From contig NZ_JANCLX010000001.1 in NCBI RefSeq assembly GCF_024295805.1, positions 1 through 64,000 on the forward strand: 64,000 bases of DNA, read 5' to 3'. Below are positions 57,272 through 64,000 of the stretch, piece after piece. The stretch's first letter is position 1, and each line of letters begins with the position of its first letter. This DNA comes from Streptomyces cucumeris (lineage in GTDB: Bacteria > Actinomycetota > Actinomycetes > Streptomycetales > Streptomycetaceae). The notes under the pieces are model-generated. The model had not been told where the DNA came from and made no database searches. It saw only the letters and a program-made list of their open reading frames with translations. Both the position numbers and the translations under genes were made by a program.

Positions 57272-58375
57272 TCAGGGGCGGTCGGTTGTGAGCCGTTGGA
57301 CGTGCTGCTGGATGCGGTCGTACTTCTCGGTGGTGCTGTGCCCGTCCCACTGGGCGCGCGGGTCGTCGGCCGTGACGCGCTCGACGTGGGCGAAGAGTTC
57401 GGCGTCGCGGGGTGCGATGTGCCATGACATCTGCCAGCCGCCGACGAGGAGGTAGAGCAGCTGCCAGCCGGGCTCGTCCACGTCCGGGGCCGGGGTGATG
57501 ACGGCGTTGGCGGGGTGGAGGGCGGCGAGCCAGGCGAGGAGGTGGGCCCGCTCGCGGTACGCGGCGTCGCGCTCGGCTTCGGCCCGGTCGCCGCGCTCCT
57601 GCCACGCGTACCGTTCGGCGGCCAGCTCCTGTCGCTGGTCCAGGATGCGTCGCGTGGCCTCCTCGGCCTGGTCGCGGTCGCGCTCCATCTCCAGGGCTTG
57701 GGTTCGCCAGGTCTGGCGTCCGGCGGCGAGCTGGGCCATGCGCCGGTCGCGGACCGCGAGCACGGCGTCGACGAACATCTCCGGGGCTCCGGACACCTCG
57801 TCCAGTCGGCCGCGATGCCAGACGAAAGGCTGAATTCGCGTGCGGGAGCATTCCTCTTCGGTCTCGCCGCAGTCGCCGGAGCAGGCCGCATCGCGAATGG
57901 CGGCCGCGTACTGCTCACGCAGCGCGTCGTCCAGCGCGTTGTCCCGCCCTGTCCGGGCTGTGTCCGTGCTGGTGAGCGGGTCGTGTCCGGGCGGGCTGTC
58001 CTGGCTGTCCACCGTGCTGTCCGGGCCGCTGTCCGGACTGTCCACCATCACGATGCGGGTGGCGCCACCATGACCATGGACGGCCTCGGCGTGCTCGATC
58101 GAGTCCCAGTTGACGGTGCTGGGTCGTTCGCCGCGCCACCGTATGGTCACGCTGCCGTCGGGCCACTCGACGCCGTCGGCGACGGTGCCGGTGCCGCTGA
58201 CTCCCGAGATGTCGCGGTCCCGCTGGAGCCAGAACACGCGAACTCCTGTACGGGCGTGTGCGGCCCGTTCGGGGGTCGCTGCTCCCTCGGGGGCGCCTGA
58301 GGGGCTGTGAGGCCCGTGGGGCGCCGCCTGGCCTGTCTCGCGGGGCTGTTCGGCGGCGGGGCTGGTGTCGGTCAT
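57272..58375 (-). CDS. Hypothetical early phage protein with coiled coil
   Basis: 367 residues; ATG at 58375 with TGAGGAGACCG. N-terminal beta domain at about 45-110 (VFWLQRDRDISGVSGTGTVA, WPDGSVTIRWRG), common in Streptomyces phages. Middle cysteine cluster (CSGDCGETEEEC), then a coiled coil (MERDRDQAEEATRRILDQRQ) and a compact C-terminal domain (GWQLLYLLVGGWQMSWHIAP). Function unknown. The tRNA gene lies directly upstream. Confidence 0.65.
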   Translation of the reverse strand: MTDTSPAAEQPRETGQAAPHGPHSPSGAPEGAATPERAAHARTGVRVFWLQRDRDISGVSGTGTVADGVEWPDGSVTIRWRGERPSTVNWDSIEHAEAVHGHGGATRIVMVDSPDSGPDSTVDSQDSPPGHDPLTSTDTARTGRDNALDDALREQYAAAIRDAACSGDCGETEEECSRTRIQPFVWHRGRLDEVSGAPEMFVDAVLAVRDRRMAQLAAGRQTWRTQALEMERDRDQAEEATRRILDQRQELAAERYAWQERGDRAEAERDAAYRERAHLLAWLAALHPANAVITPAPDVDEPGWQLLYLLVGGWQMSWHIAPRDAELFAHVERVTADDPRAQWDGHSTTEKYDRIQQHVQRLTTDRP

Positions 58376-58410
58376 CGGTCTCCTCAGTGGTGATGAGGTG
58401 TAGGGCGGGG

Positions 58411-58493
58411 TGCCCGGGGCGGGATTCGAACCCGCACGCCCGCGGGGGCAGCGACTTTTAAGATCGCGGCGTCTTCCGTTCCGCCACCCGGGC
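58411..58493 (-). tRNA. tRNA-Leu, anticodon UAA (bldA-type)
   Basis: Class II cloverleaf on the minus strand: acceptor GCCCGGG / CCCGGGC with discriminator A, D arm GCG / CGC, anticodon stem GCGAT / GTCGC with loop CTTAAAA (anticodon TAA), a long variable arm (TGCCCCCGCGGGCG), and T arm GCGGG-TTCGAAT-CCCGC. CCA is not encoded. It reads UUA, the rare leucine codon that in Streptomyces is normally read only by bldA tRNA. Sequence differs from what is known of host bldA, and the place inside the phage early region shows a phage-borne copy. Confidence 0.9.
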
Positions 58494-58502
58494 CGGGGCG
58501 TA

Positions 58503-58805
58503 TCAGGCGAGCGCGGCGACATGGCCGTACAGGCCGGCGCGCCAGTGGTGCCGGCCGCCTCCGCGGTATTCGGGCATGGGCTGGACCGGGCCGACGGTGA
58601 TCAGCCCGGCCGACTCAGCGTCGAGGAGGGCGCGGACGGTGACGAGGTGGAGCCACACCAGACGGCCCTGTACCGGGGCGATGAGGCTTTGCCGACCAGG
58701 GGTCGGGGCGGTGATCCAGTAGTCGCCGTGTACCGGGATGCGCAGGGTGGCGAGGAGGTTGAGTTGCTCTACGGCGCGGGAGTCGGCGCGGCTGGTGGTG
58801 TTCAT
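58503..58805 (-). CDS. Hypothetical early phage protein
   Basis: 100 residues; ATG at 58805 (GGAGACCACAG). PVHGDYWITAPTPGRQSLIA and LLDAESAGLITVGPVQPMPE are visible; no known family. Immediately upstream of the tRNA. Confidence 0.55.
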   Translation of the reverse strand: MNTTSRADSRAVEQLNLLATLRIPVHGDYWITAPTPGRQSLIAPVQGRLVWLHLVTVRALLDAESAGLITVGPVQPMPEYRGGGRHHWRAGLYGHVAALA

Positions 58806-58863
58806 CTGTGGTCTCCGGTGGGTTGGGGCCCGGCCGCGTGGACGGCGGCCGGGCCAGGGCGGG

Positions 58864-59178
58864 TCAGTCGGTCGGCGAGTCCTGGGCGGGCTTCCAGCGA
58901 GTGACGGTCACCTGGTGCTGCTCCATCTCGGTCGCCACGATCTCGTCGTCGCCGAACCACCGGTCGCACTCCTGGTGCTCGGTCAGCGGCCGCTGATAGG
59001 TGACGCCGTATGCCTTGCCGTCGTCCGGAGCGCGGAAGACCAGCCAGTGCGTGGACGACCAGCGTCGGGTGTCGGTCTGTTCGCGGTGCAGCTCGGTGGC
59101 GGCGCCGTCGAAGTCGCCGAGTTCGTGCGGGACGCCGATCTCGTCGAGCTGGTCGGGGGTGAAGGTGCGGGTGGGCAT
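58864..59178 (-). CDS. Hypothetical protein, MPTRTFT family copy 2
   Basis: 104 residues; paralogue of the gene at 49615-49938 with the same start, core (APDDGKAYGVTYQRPL) and end (QVTVTRWKP). Its ATG overlaps the upstream stop. Confidence 0.65.
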   Translation of the reverse strand: MPTRTFTPDQLDEIGVPHELGDFDGAATELHREQTDTRRWSSTHWLVFRAPDDGKAYGVTYQRPLTEHQECDRWFGDDEIVATEMEQHQVTVTRWKPAQDSPTD

Positions 59179-59417
59179 CAGTGGGTCTCCTGGTAGGTGG
59201 CGATGTCGGGCAGGGTGTGGACCTCGCGGCCGCGGTAGCGGCGTGGCCAGCGGATGCGGAGCCGCGGACGACGGCGGGGTTGGGTGGGGATGTTGAGGGC
59301 GAGCTGCCCGCCGCCGGTCGCGGGCCTCGGGCCGAGTGCGCGCCGGCACTTCGGGCCGTAGCCGTCCGGGCTGGGGCGCCGGAGGGGGCGGCCGCACGAC
59401 CGGCAGCGGGCGGTCAC
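59178..59417 (-). CDS. Small zinc-binding protein (DUF6011-like)
   Basis: 79 residues from a GTG at 59417 overlapping the upstream stop (GTGA). CRSCGRPLRRPSPDGYGPKC is the DUF6011-type zinc motif common in actinophages. The C-terminus is very basic (RRRPRLRIRWPRRYRG), which suggests nucleic-acid binding. Confidence 0.65.
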   Translation of the reverse strand: MTARCRSCGRPLRRPSPDGYGPKCRRALGPRPATGGGQLALNIPTQPRRRPRLRIRWPRRYRGREVHTLPDIATYQETH

Positions 59418-60250
59418 AGCGTCTGCTCCGTCCACAACTCCAGCCGGTCACCAAGCGGCCGGTTGGACCAGAGCACCTCGGTGCGTGCCTTGGCCACCTT
59501 GGCGTTGCCGGTCATGGTCTGCTGCTCGTACCGGTGCCAGCTGTCATACAGCTCGGCGTACAGGGGGCTGTCGTAGCCGGAGAGAACGACCGCGGCCCGG
59601 CAGTCGTGGAGCGCGGCCGCCAGCTCGCGGTGCTCCTGCTCCTCCTTCATCTCGACCCGGTAGTTCGACCAAGGCCGCGTCGTGCCGAGGTACGGCGGGT
59701 CGACGTACAGCAGGCACTCCTGCTGCGCCCCGTACTTCCCGATCAGCCTCAGCGCGGGCAGGCACTCCAGCGAGACACCGTGGAGACGCTCGGCCGCGGC
59801 AGCGAGCCGGTCGACGTAGGCCTCGAGGTATCCCGGCATCGACGTGACCGACCCGGCGGGGTCGATGTAGTGCCGCCAGCCGGTGCGCCGCAGCGTGCCG
59901 GAGCGGCCCTGTGCGAGGCGGGACCAGATCCGGCGGGCCAACTCCAACTCGTCACCGTCCGGCACGGGCGCGAAGGTCTCCTCGAGGCCTGCGCGGGCGT
60001 GCGGGGTCAGTATGCAGGCGCGCAGCAGCTCGGTCGGCCGGTCGCGGAGGACGCGCCAGAAGGTCATCAGCTCGCTGTCGAGGTCGTTGACGGTTTCCAT
60101 GCGAGCGGGGTGCTTGGCGAGCAGGACGGACAGGCCACCGGCGAACGGTTCGACGTAGTGCTCGTGCTCGGGCAGGAGTCCGGCGATCCAGGGGGCGATG
60201 CGCTGTTTGCTGCCGAAGTACGGGACGGGTGACTTGAGCGGGGTGGCCAT
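59414..60250 (-). CDS. DNA N6-adenine methyltransferase, Dam type
   Basis: 278 residues. Motifs of the D12 class: PVPYFGSKQRIAPWI, YVEPFAGGLSVL (motif I), VNDLDSEL, and catalytic LLYVDPPYLG (DPPY). No restriction enzyme gene is adjacent, so it is an orphan methylase that may shield phage DNA or time replication. Overlaps both neighbours. Confidence 0.9.
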   Translation of the reverse strand: MATPLKSPVPYFGSKQRIAPWIAGLLPEHEHYVEPFAGGLSVLLAKHPARMETVNDLDSELMTFWRVLRDRPTELLRACILTPHARAGLEETFAPVPDGDELELARRIWSRLAQGRSGTLRRTGWRHYIDPAGSVTSMPGYLEAYVDRLAAAAERLHGVSLECLPALRLIGKYGAQQECLLYVDPPYLGTTRPWSNYRVEMKEEQEHRELAAALHDCRAAVVLSGYDSPLYAELYDSWHRYEQQTMTGNAKVAKARTEVLWSNRPLGDRLELWTEQTL

Positions 60251-60402
60251 CAGCGGTTGGCCTCTCGGGTCTCAGAGGTGCGGGCGAGGTGGAGGAGTTG
60301 CCGGTCCGCGCGGGCGGCCGGCCGCCGGATGTGGGCCCAGCAGCCGGTGAGCGGCACGGTGAGCAGCACCACGGCGGCGACGTAGGCGATCACGTCGAGC
60401 AC
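60250..60402 (-). CDS. Small single-pass membrane protein
   Basis: 50 residues from a GTG at 60402, one base after the upstream stop. One helix (VIAYVAAVVLLTVPLTGCW) then a basic tail (RRPAARADRQLLHLARTSET). Its stop overlaps the start of the methylase. Confidence 0.55.
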   Translation of the reverse strand: MLDVIAYVAAVVLLTVPLTGCWAHIRRPAARADRQLLHLARTSETREANR

Positions 60403-60403
60403 G

Positions 60404-60661
60404 TCAGCCCCCGTTGGTGTGGGCGGGTGTTGGCCCGGGTGCGCGCGTGCGGCTGGGGAACCGGATGCGGCGGCGGATGGCGTGCCAGGCGCGTGCGGGG
60501 AGGGGTATGTCGTCGTAGATGCGGTAGCCGCTGGAGACGAGGTATTCGGCGACGTGGTCCACGAGTCCGGCGGGGGTGGCCTGGTCGGGTGGGGTCAGGA
60601 GCCGGTAGTCCTCAGCCGCGGCGGTCATGACGGCGAGGGCGGCGGGCGGGATCGGGTTCAC
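60404..60661 (-). CDS. Small hypothetical replication-region protein
   Basis: 85 residues from a GTG at 60661 with AAGGAGAACGC. AALAVMTAAAEDYRLLTPPD, VDHVAEYLVSSGYRIYDD and a basic tail (RAWHAIRRRIRFPSRTRAPG). Overlaps the upstream zinc-finger gene. Confidence 0.55.
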   Translation of the reverse strand: MNPIPPAALAVMTAAAEDYRLLTPPDQATPAGLVDHVAEYLVSSGYRIYDDIPLPARAWHAIRRRIRFPSRTRAPGPTPAHTNGG

Positions 60662-60819
60662 GCGTTCTCCTTGGGGCGGTTGGCCCATGCCTGGAGGCGG
60701 GCGTCGTGGCTGGGGATGGCGAGCTTGCGGCCGCGCTGGGTGGTGCAGCGCTGCTTGGGTGGGGCCCCGCACCAGGGGCAGCGGATGGCGTGCTCGGGGT
60801 GCTGTTCGCGCCCGGTCAC
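60658..60819 (-). CDS. Small zinc-finger protein
   Basis: 53 residues from a GTG at 60819 overlapping both neighbours. IRCPWCGAPPKQRCTTQRGR then AIPSHDARLQAWA: three Cys and one His in the same pattern as the C-terminal finger of the next upstream protein (CPRCHARPGRTCTTNGRH...HPARLEDA), so the two are related by duplication. Confidence 0.62.
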   Translation of the reverse strand: MTGREQHPEHAIRCPWCGAPPKQRCTTQRGRKLAIPSHDARLQAWANRPKENA

Positions 60820-61520
60820 GCGGTCTCCTCGAAGCCGTCGTCCGGCTGGATCACGGCGCCGGGCGGGAGGGCGGCGAGGGCGTTGGCGGAGGCGGCGCGG
60901 CGGCGTTCTATCTCGCGGGTCTCCTCGGCCGGGTCGGCGGGTGGGAGTCCGGCGGCGGCGCGGCGGGCGTCTTCGAGTCGGGCGGGGTGAACATCGGCGC
61001 GGTGGCGGCCGTTGGTGGTGCAGGTGCGGCCGGGGCGGGCGTGGCAGCGGGGGCAGGGGATGGCGAGGACGTTGGTGACGCCTTCGCGGGGGCCGGGGAG
61101 GTGGTTGCCTGCGGCGGCGAGGATGGCGCGGGCCCGTCCGGTGGGCTGTGGCTCGGTGCTGCCGGGCGGGAGGGCGGGGACTGGCTGCGGTTCGGTGCGG
61201 CCGTCGGCGATGGCTCGGCGTTCGGCGAGGAGTGCGGCCCGGTATGACGTGTGGTCGCCGAGGTCTCCGGCCGGGGGTTCGGCCTCGGTGTGCCGGTCGA
61301 GGCGGTCGTTACGGGCCTTGCGGATCTCGGTGACGATCTCGCCGACGGAGACGAACGCGTGCCCGGCGGCGATGTGGCGGGCGACGGCGGCGCGGGCTTC
61401 CTCGAGGGAGTAGGGCGCCAACAGGTCGTGCCAGGCGTCGGCGGTGTATTCGTCGAAGCGCTGTTGGGGGCAGAGTGCTCGGACGTAGCGGGCGAGTATG
61501 ACGGTCTCTTCCTCGGTCAC
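60816..61520 (-). CDS. Helicase-loader-like protein with zinc finger
   Basis: 234 residues from a GTG at 61520 (GGAGACC upstream, coupled). N-terminal helices LARYVRALCPQQRFDEYTAD and SLEEARAAVARHIAAGHAFV then SVGEIVTEIRK resemble phage helicase-loader and replisome-organiser proteins. The C-terminal finger is CPRCHARPGRTCTTNGRH. Lies directly after the replication initiator-like gene. Confidence 0.65.
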   Translation of the reverse strand: MTEEETVILARYVRALCPQQRFDEYTADAWHDLLAPYSLEEARAAVARHIAAGHAFVSVGEIVTEIRKARNDRLDRHTEAEPPAGDLGDHTSYRAALLAERRAIADGRTEPQPVPALPPGSTEPQPTGRARAILAAAGNHLPGPREGVTNVLAIPCPRCHARPGRTCTTNGRHRADVHPARLEDARRAAAGLPPADPAEETREIERRRAASANALAALPPGAVIQPDDGFEETA

Positions 61521-62617
61521 GAGGTCTCCTTCTGCTGCATGCGGGCCTGGGCGCGGGCCATGGCGCGGTCGAACATGTCGTCGCTCGCCTGCTGCTGGCG
61601 GTCGCGGAAGGGGACGACGGAGCCACCGGAGGCGGGGCGGTTGGCGCGCTCGGACGCGTACTTCGCGGAGCGGCGGAGCCACTTCTTCCACTCCTCGGGC
61701 CAGTTGCGACGGCGGCCGCCGTCCGCGCGGAAGTGGGAGAGGAACTGTTCGGTCTCGTAGTCGACGTCGAGGGTGTTGCCGAAGGTGGCGACTGCCCAGC
61801 GGCGCATGGCGTCGGTGAGTTCGAACCCGTCGTCGTCGATGGGGGCCGGGCCGGGAGGCCCGGGAAGCGCGAGCGGGGCTGCTCCCTCAGCGTTGGGTTC
61901 CGGCCTGCACCCCCCCTCTTCTCCGGGGCTGGGGACAGGGGTAGGGGAAGGGGCAGGGGAATGCGCGCGTGATGCGCCCGCGTGCGCCTGCGCGTCATGC
62001 GAGCCCGCGCCCGCACGCGTAGAGCCTTTCCGACCCTCCTGGTCAGGGCTATCGGAGGGGGTTCCCGAAGGGGGTTCGGAAGGGGGTCGGCAACCCCCTC
62101 CGAAGGGGCCTGGGCCGGAGTCTCCGAATGCCTTCCGCAGGGTGGTGATGTGCTCGTGCACCTGTGTGCGGATCGAGGGCCCTTCGCCGCTGCGGACCTT
62201 GGTCGGCTCGTCGCTCAGCTCGTCCAGCGGGATGCGGTCCATCTCGTTCACGAGTGCGTGCCGCAGCGCCCTGGACTCGATCTCCATGGCGCCGGAGACC
62301 ATGGCGCCCATCACCTTGGGCTGCTTCCACACGCCGTCGTTCCGGACGAACGAGCGGATCAGCAGCTCCTCGGTGTCCTCGTCCATGACGATGAACCGGG
62401 CGTTGGCGAGCGCGGTGAGGTGGGACTCCAGTTCGGACGCCGTGAGCCCCATGGCCTTGCGAGCCCAGCGGCGCAGCGTGAGCGGCAGCAGCCCGGCGTG
62501 GTTCAGGTTGGGCTGGCTGATGAGGAACAGGTAGAGGCGCTGTTGTTGCTCGGTGAGCGCCAGGAAGTCCTTGTCCTCCCAGATGGAGGAAAGGATCCGG
62601 CCATGTCCACGTGCCAT
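61517..62617 (-). CDS. Phage replication initiator/replisome organiser
   Basis: 366 residues from the ATG at 62617. Winged-helix N-terminus at about 1-120 (ARGHGRILSSIWEDKDFLAL, LNHAGLLPLTLRRWARKAMG, ALANARFIVMDEDTEELLIR), a long Pro/Gly/Ser-rich linker, and a C-terminal DnaT/DnaD-like part (WPEEWKKWLRRSAKYASERA). It probably binds the phage origin and recruits helicase with the downstream gene. Confidence 0.78.
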   Translation of the reverse strand: MARGHGRILSSIWEDKDFLALTEQQQRLYLFLISQPNLNHAGLLPLTLRRWARKAMGLTASELESHLTALANARFIVMDEDTEELLIRSFVRNDGVWKQPKVMGAMVSGAMEIESRALRHALVNEMDRIPLDELSDEPTKVRSGEGPSIRTQVHEHITTLRKAFGDSGPGPFGGGCRPPSEPPSGTPSDSPDQEGRKGSTRAGAGSHDAQAHAGASRAHSPAPSPTPVPSPGEEGGCRPEPNAEGAAPLALPGPPGPAPIDDDGFELTDAMRRWAVATFGNTLDVDYETEQFLSHFRADGGRRRNWPEEWKKWLRRSAKYASERANRPASGGSVVPFRDRQQQASDDMFDRAMARAQARMQQKETS

Positions 62618-62726
62618 TCGGGGCTTCTTTCGGTCGCGCTGGGTCGGGGCCTGCGTCTTCGTGGTGCAGCGCTGGCCTGCACCGGCCATACTACTTTAAA
62701 GATTGGAAAGAATGGAGAGATTGACC
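62618..62726. promoter_or_regulatory. AT-rich divergent promoter region
   Basis: Between the replication gene and the plus-strand antitoxin gene. The segment around 62690-62725 is strikingly AT-rich and holds near-repeats AAGATTGGA, AAGAATGGA and GAGATTGAC. Probably contains both divergent promoters and operator sites for the Phd-type protein. Confidence 0.5.
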
Positions 62727-63068
62727 ATGACTTACACTCTGGCCATGGCTGCTGACCAGGGCATTCGGATTGCTGAGGACGGCACCTCGGAGGTGTCGAT
62801 GACGGAGGCGCGTGCGAACCTGACGCGTCTGATCCGCGAGGTGCGGTACGGCGGGCGCCCGGCCGCCTTCACCGAGCGGGGCGCCCGGAGCGCCTACGTC
62901 GTGCCGCCGGAGTTCTACGAGCAGGCACTGCGCGACCGGGCGATCATCGACGAGCTCCACCGACGCACCCAGACCCCTGGGGCCGGCGCCGATTCGTACG
63001 ACGAGGTCAAGTCCCGCACCATCCGCGAGGCACTGGGCTCCGCCGCGTTCGCCGTCGACAACTCCTGA
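62727..63068 (+). CDS. Phd/YefM-type antitoxin
   Basis: 113 residues; ATG at 62727 (GGAGAG seven bases upstream). EVSMTEARANLTRLIREVRY then AAFTERGARSAYVVPPEFYE is the Phd/YefM DNA-binding fold; the tail is helical. Normally followed by a Doc or RelE-type toxin gene. Here the sequence breaks down into G/C homopolymers 25 bases after the stop, and no toxin is seen. It may regulate the divergent replication promoter. Confidence 0.8.
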   Translation: MTYTLAMAADQGIRIAEDGTSEVSMTEARANLTRLIREVRYGGRPAAFTERGARSAYVVPPEFYEQALRDRAIIDELHRRTQTPGAGADSYDEVKSRTIREALGSAAFAVDNS

Positions 63069-63092
63069 CCGCTGGACTCTGGGCACGGCGGC

Positions 63093-63199
63093 GGGGGGGG
63101 CCGCGGGGGGGGGGGGGGGGCCGCCCCCCCCCCCCCCCCCCCCGCCCCCCCCCCCCCCCCGGGCCCCCCCCCGGGGGGGGCCCCCCCCCCCCCCCCCCG
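63093..63199. other. G/C homopolymer tract, probable assembly error
   Basis: About 107 bases made only of runs of G and C (several runs longer than 9). No biological coding or structural feature of this kind is known in phage genomes. Sequence content here, and anything lost with it (for example a toxin gene), should not be trusted. Confidence 0.8.
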
Positions 63200-63215
63200 A
63201 CGGTGACAGCCCTGC

Positions 63216-63605
63216 TCAACGCGCGCCCGCTTGCTGCGGCCCGTTGAGCATGCGGATCCACCGCTCCGGCGTCCGGTCGCGGAACAGCACCACCGGGTCG
63301 ACCACCGTGACGACGACAGCCGCGGGGCACTGCCATGACAGGCCGGGTTCGGCGCAGTCCGGATCCGGATCCACCGGGCTCTCGGGCAGAACTTGGTACA
63401 GGGCGCCGTCGGGGTAGAACGCGGCGTAGGCGCGGGCCACCTGGCGCTCGGTGGTGAGGTAGACCAGGTCCGTGCGGAGCGCGTGGGCCGGCCCGCCGAG
63501 GTCGGCGGCGAACGAGGAAAGTCGGCGCTCGGTGCCCGTACGGTCCGGCGGGAGCAGGCGGTCGCCGATGCTGAGGCCGGGGATGCCGCCGTGGAAGTAC
63601 GACAT
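63216..63605 (-). CDS. Arr-like ADP-ribosyltransferase candidate
   Basis: 129 residues; ATG at 63605 (GAGAGGAACCC). The start SYFHGGIPGLSIGDRLLPPD has the His of Arr-type enzymes (FHG, GD). DLVYLTTERQVARAYAAFY supplies the Tyr strand, and LYQVLPESPVDPDPDC resembles the V-EP-DDPN end motif of rifampin ADP-ribosyltransferases. Arr-like folds modify antibiotics, proteins or nucleic acids with ADP-ribose from NAD. In a phage early region it could alter host transcription or defence. Confidence 0.6.
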   Translation of the reverse strand: MSYFHGGIPGLSIGDRLLPPDRTGTERRLSSFAADLGGPAHALRTDLVYLTTERQVARAYAAFYPDGALYQVLPESPVDPDPDCAEPGLSWQCPAAVVVTVVDPVVLFRDRTPERWIRMLNGPQQAGAR

Positions 63606-63673
63606 GGGTTCCTCTCAGTTGGTGTCCGGGGCGGTGGCGTGGGTGGCCGCCCCGGGCCGGTCGGGCGGAGTGG

Positions 63674-64000
63674 TCAGTCGAGGTCGGGGACGACGATCCA
63701 GCCCGGCACCGCGGGATCCGCGATGCCCAGCGCGGCGGCGGCCGCCACGAGCTGCCCGTTCCAGCTCGCCAGCTGCTCGCCGGTGGCGGTCTGCGGGGTG
63801 ACGGTCTTGAACTCGCCGAGGCCGACCTCGTCGCACCGGGTGGTCAGGAACGTCATGTCGTCGTCGTAGTTGCCCGCCTGGAGGAACCCGACGTCCGGGC
63901 ACTGGTCCTTGAGCTTCGGCAGCTCGGCCTCGAGGCGCTCGGCCATCTGCCACGGGGCGCCGTTGTCGGGGATCTGGATGCCGTAGGCGAAGTAGGTGGA
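63674..64000 (-). CDS. Hypothetical protein, 5' end outside the window
   Basis: At least 108 residues; the frame is open to the edge (STYFAYGIQIPDNGAPWQ before the first internal Met), so the true start lies beyond 64000. Segments FLQAGNYDDDMTFLTTRCDE and LVAAAAALGIADPAVPGWIV are typical for a small actinophage protein of unknown role. Nothing else is visible between 63606 and 63673. Confidence 0.6.
   Translation of the reverse strand, partial: STYFAYGIQIPDNGAPWQMAERLEAELPKLKDQCPDVGFLQAGNYDDDMTFLTTRCDEVGLGEFKTVTPQTATGEQLASWNGQLVAAAAALGIADPAVPGWIVVPDLD

Larger units (their letters stand above)
18655..64000 (-). mobile_element. Siphovirus-type prophage (left border approximate, right end outside the window)
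   Basis: A nearly unbroken minus-strand gene set in standard siphovirus order: replication genes at the right, then HNH, TerS, TerL, portal, protease, capsid, connectors, tail tube, tail chaperones, tape measure, tail tip, fibre, lysis. Structural and lysis genes look intact, so it may be functional. No integrase or repressor with clear assignment is in view; they may lie beyond position 64000. The left edge lies somewhere between the dpsC end and about 19660. Confidence 0.85.

Noticed and set aside
58376-58522. N-terminal extension of the 367-residue early protein through the tRNA region
   Set aside because: The added 49 codons read through a complete tRNA-Leu; the ATG at 58375 has its own strong ribosome site.

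Overview
The window is high-GC actinobacterial DNA, almost certainly from a Streptomyces chromosome. The evidence is the rRNA/tRNA sequences, the codon use, and a gene order that matches the known Streptomyces block osaA-osaB-ftsK-rodZ-like-rimO-pgsA-cinA-clgR-dpsC. No database search was possible; names rest on recognised motifs and synteny.

Host part (1 to about 18.7 kb): the 3' end of a 23S rRNA gene and its 5S rRNA, a strong terminator, a shortened DegT-type aminotransferase-like gene, tRNA-Thr(GGU), a divergent PP2C phosphatase with an anti-sigma-type ATPase domain, and the osmotic-stress pair osaA (poly-HAMP hybrid kinase) and osaB. These are followed by ftsK, a RodZ-like membrane HTH protein, the translationally coupled rimO-pgsA-cinA run, clgR and dpsC.

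Phage part (about 19 kb to the right edge): a prophage of siphovirus type, nearly all on the minus strand, so it reads right to left. From right to left it holds an Arr-like ADP-ribosyltransferase candidate, an orphan Phd/YefM antitoxin, a replication module (helicase-loader-like proteins, two related zinc-finger proteins, a Dam-type adenine methylase), a tRNA-Leu with anticodon UAA (bldA-type), and many small early genes. Next comes a cluster of plasmid-spread-like membrane proteins with two unusual repeat arrays and a Pycsar-effector-like membrane protein, then a lipoprotein cargo gene, HNH, TerS, TerL, portal-MuF fusion, prohead protease, HK97 capsid, connectors, Ig-bearing tail tube, frameshifted tail chaperones, tape measure with lytic transglycosylase, tail tip, beta-helix fibre, amidase and holin. 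The left end carries a small plus-strand ribbon-helix-helix-like gene, an Xre/TPR regulator and a run of small unknown genes. No integrase, excisionase or att site could be identified, and the last gene runs off the right edge.

The most interesting points are: (1) a prophage tRNA-Leu(UAA) together with four short accessory or regulatory genes here that contain the rare TTA codon; (2) about 21 strand-biased copies of GGGTGC inside one membrane-protein gene, used in all three codon frames; (3) a seven-copy GGTAG array at helical spacing beside a membrane-protein operon; (4) a lone Pycsar-effector-like protein; and (5) a clear -1 frameshift in the tail chaperone gene and a possible second slippery site in the protease gene. 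A stretch of pure G/C homopolymers at 63.1-63.2 kb is probably an assembly error.
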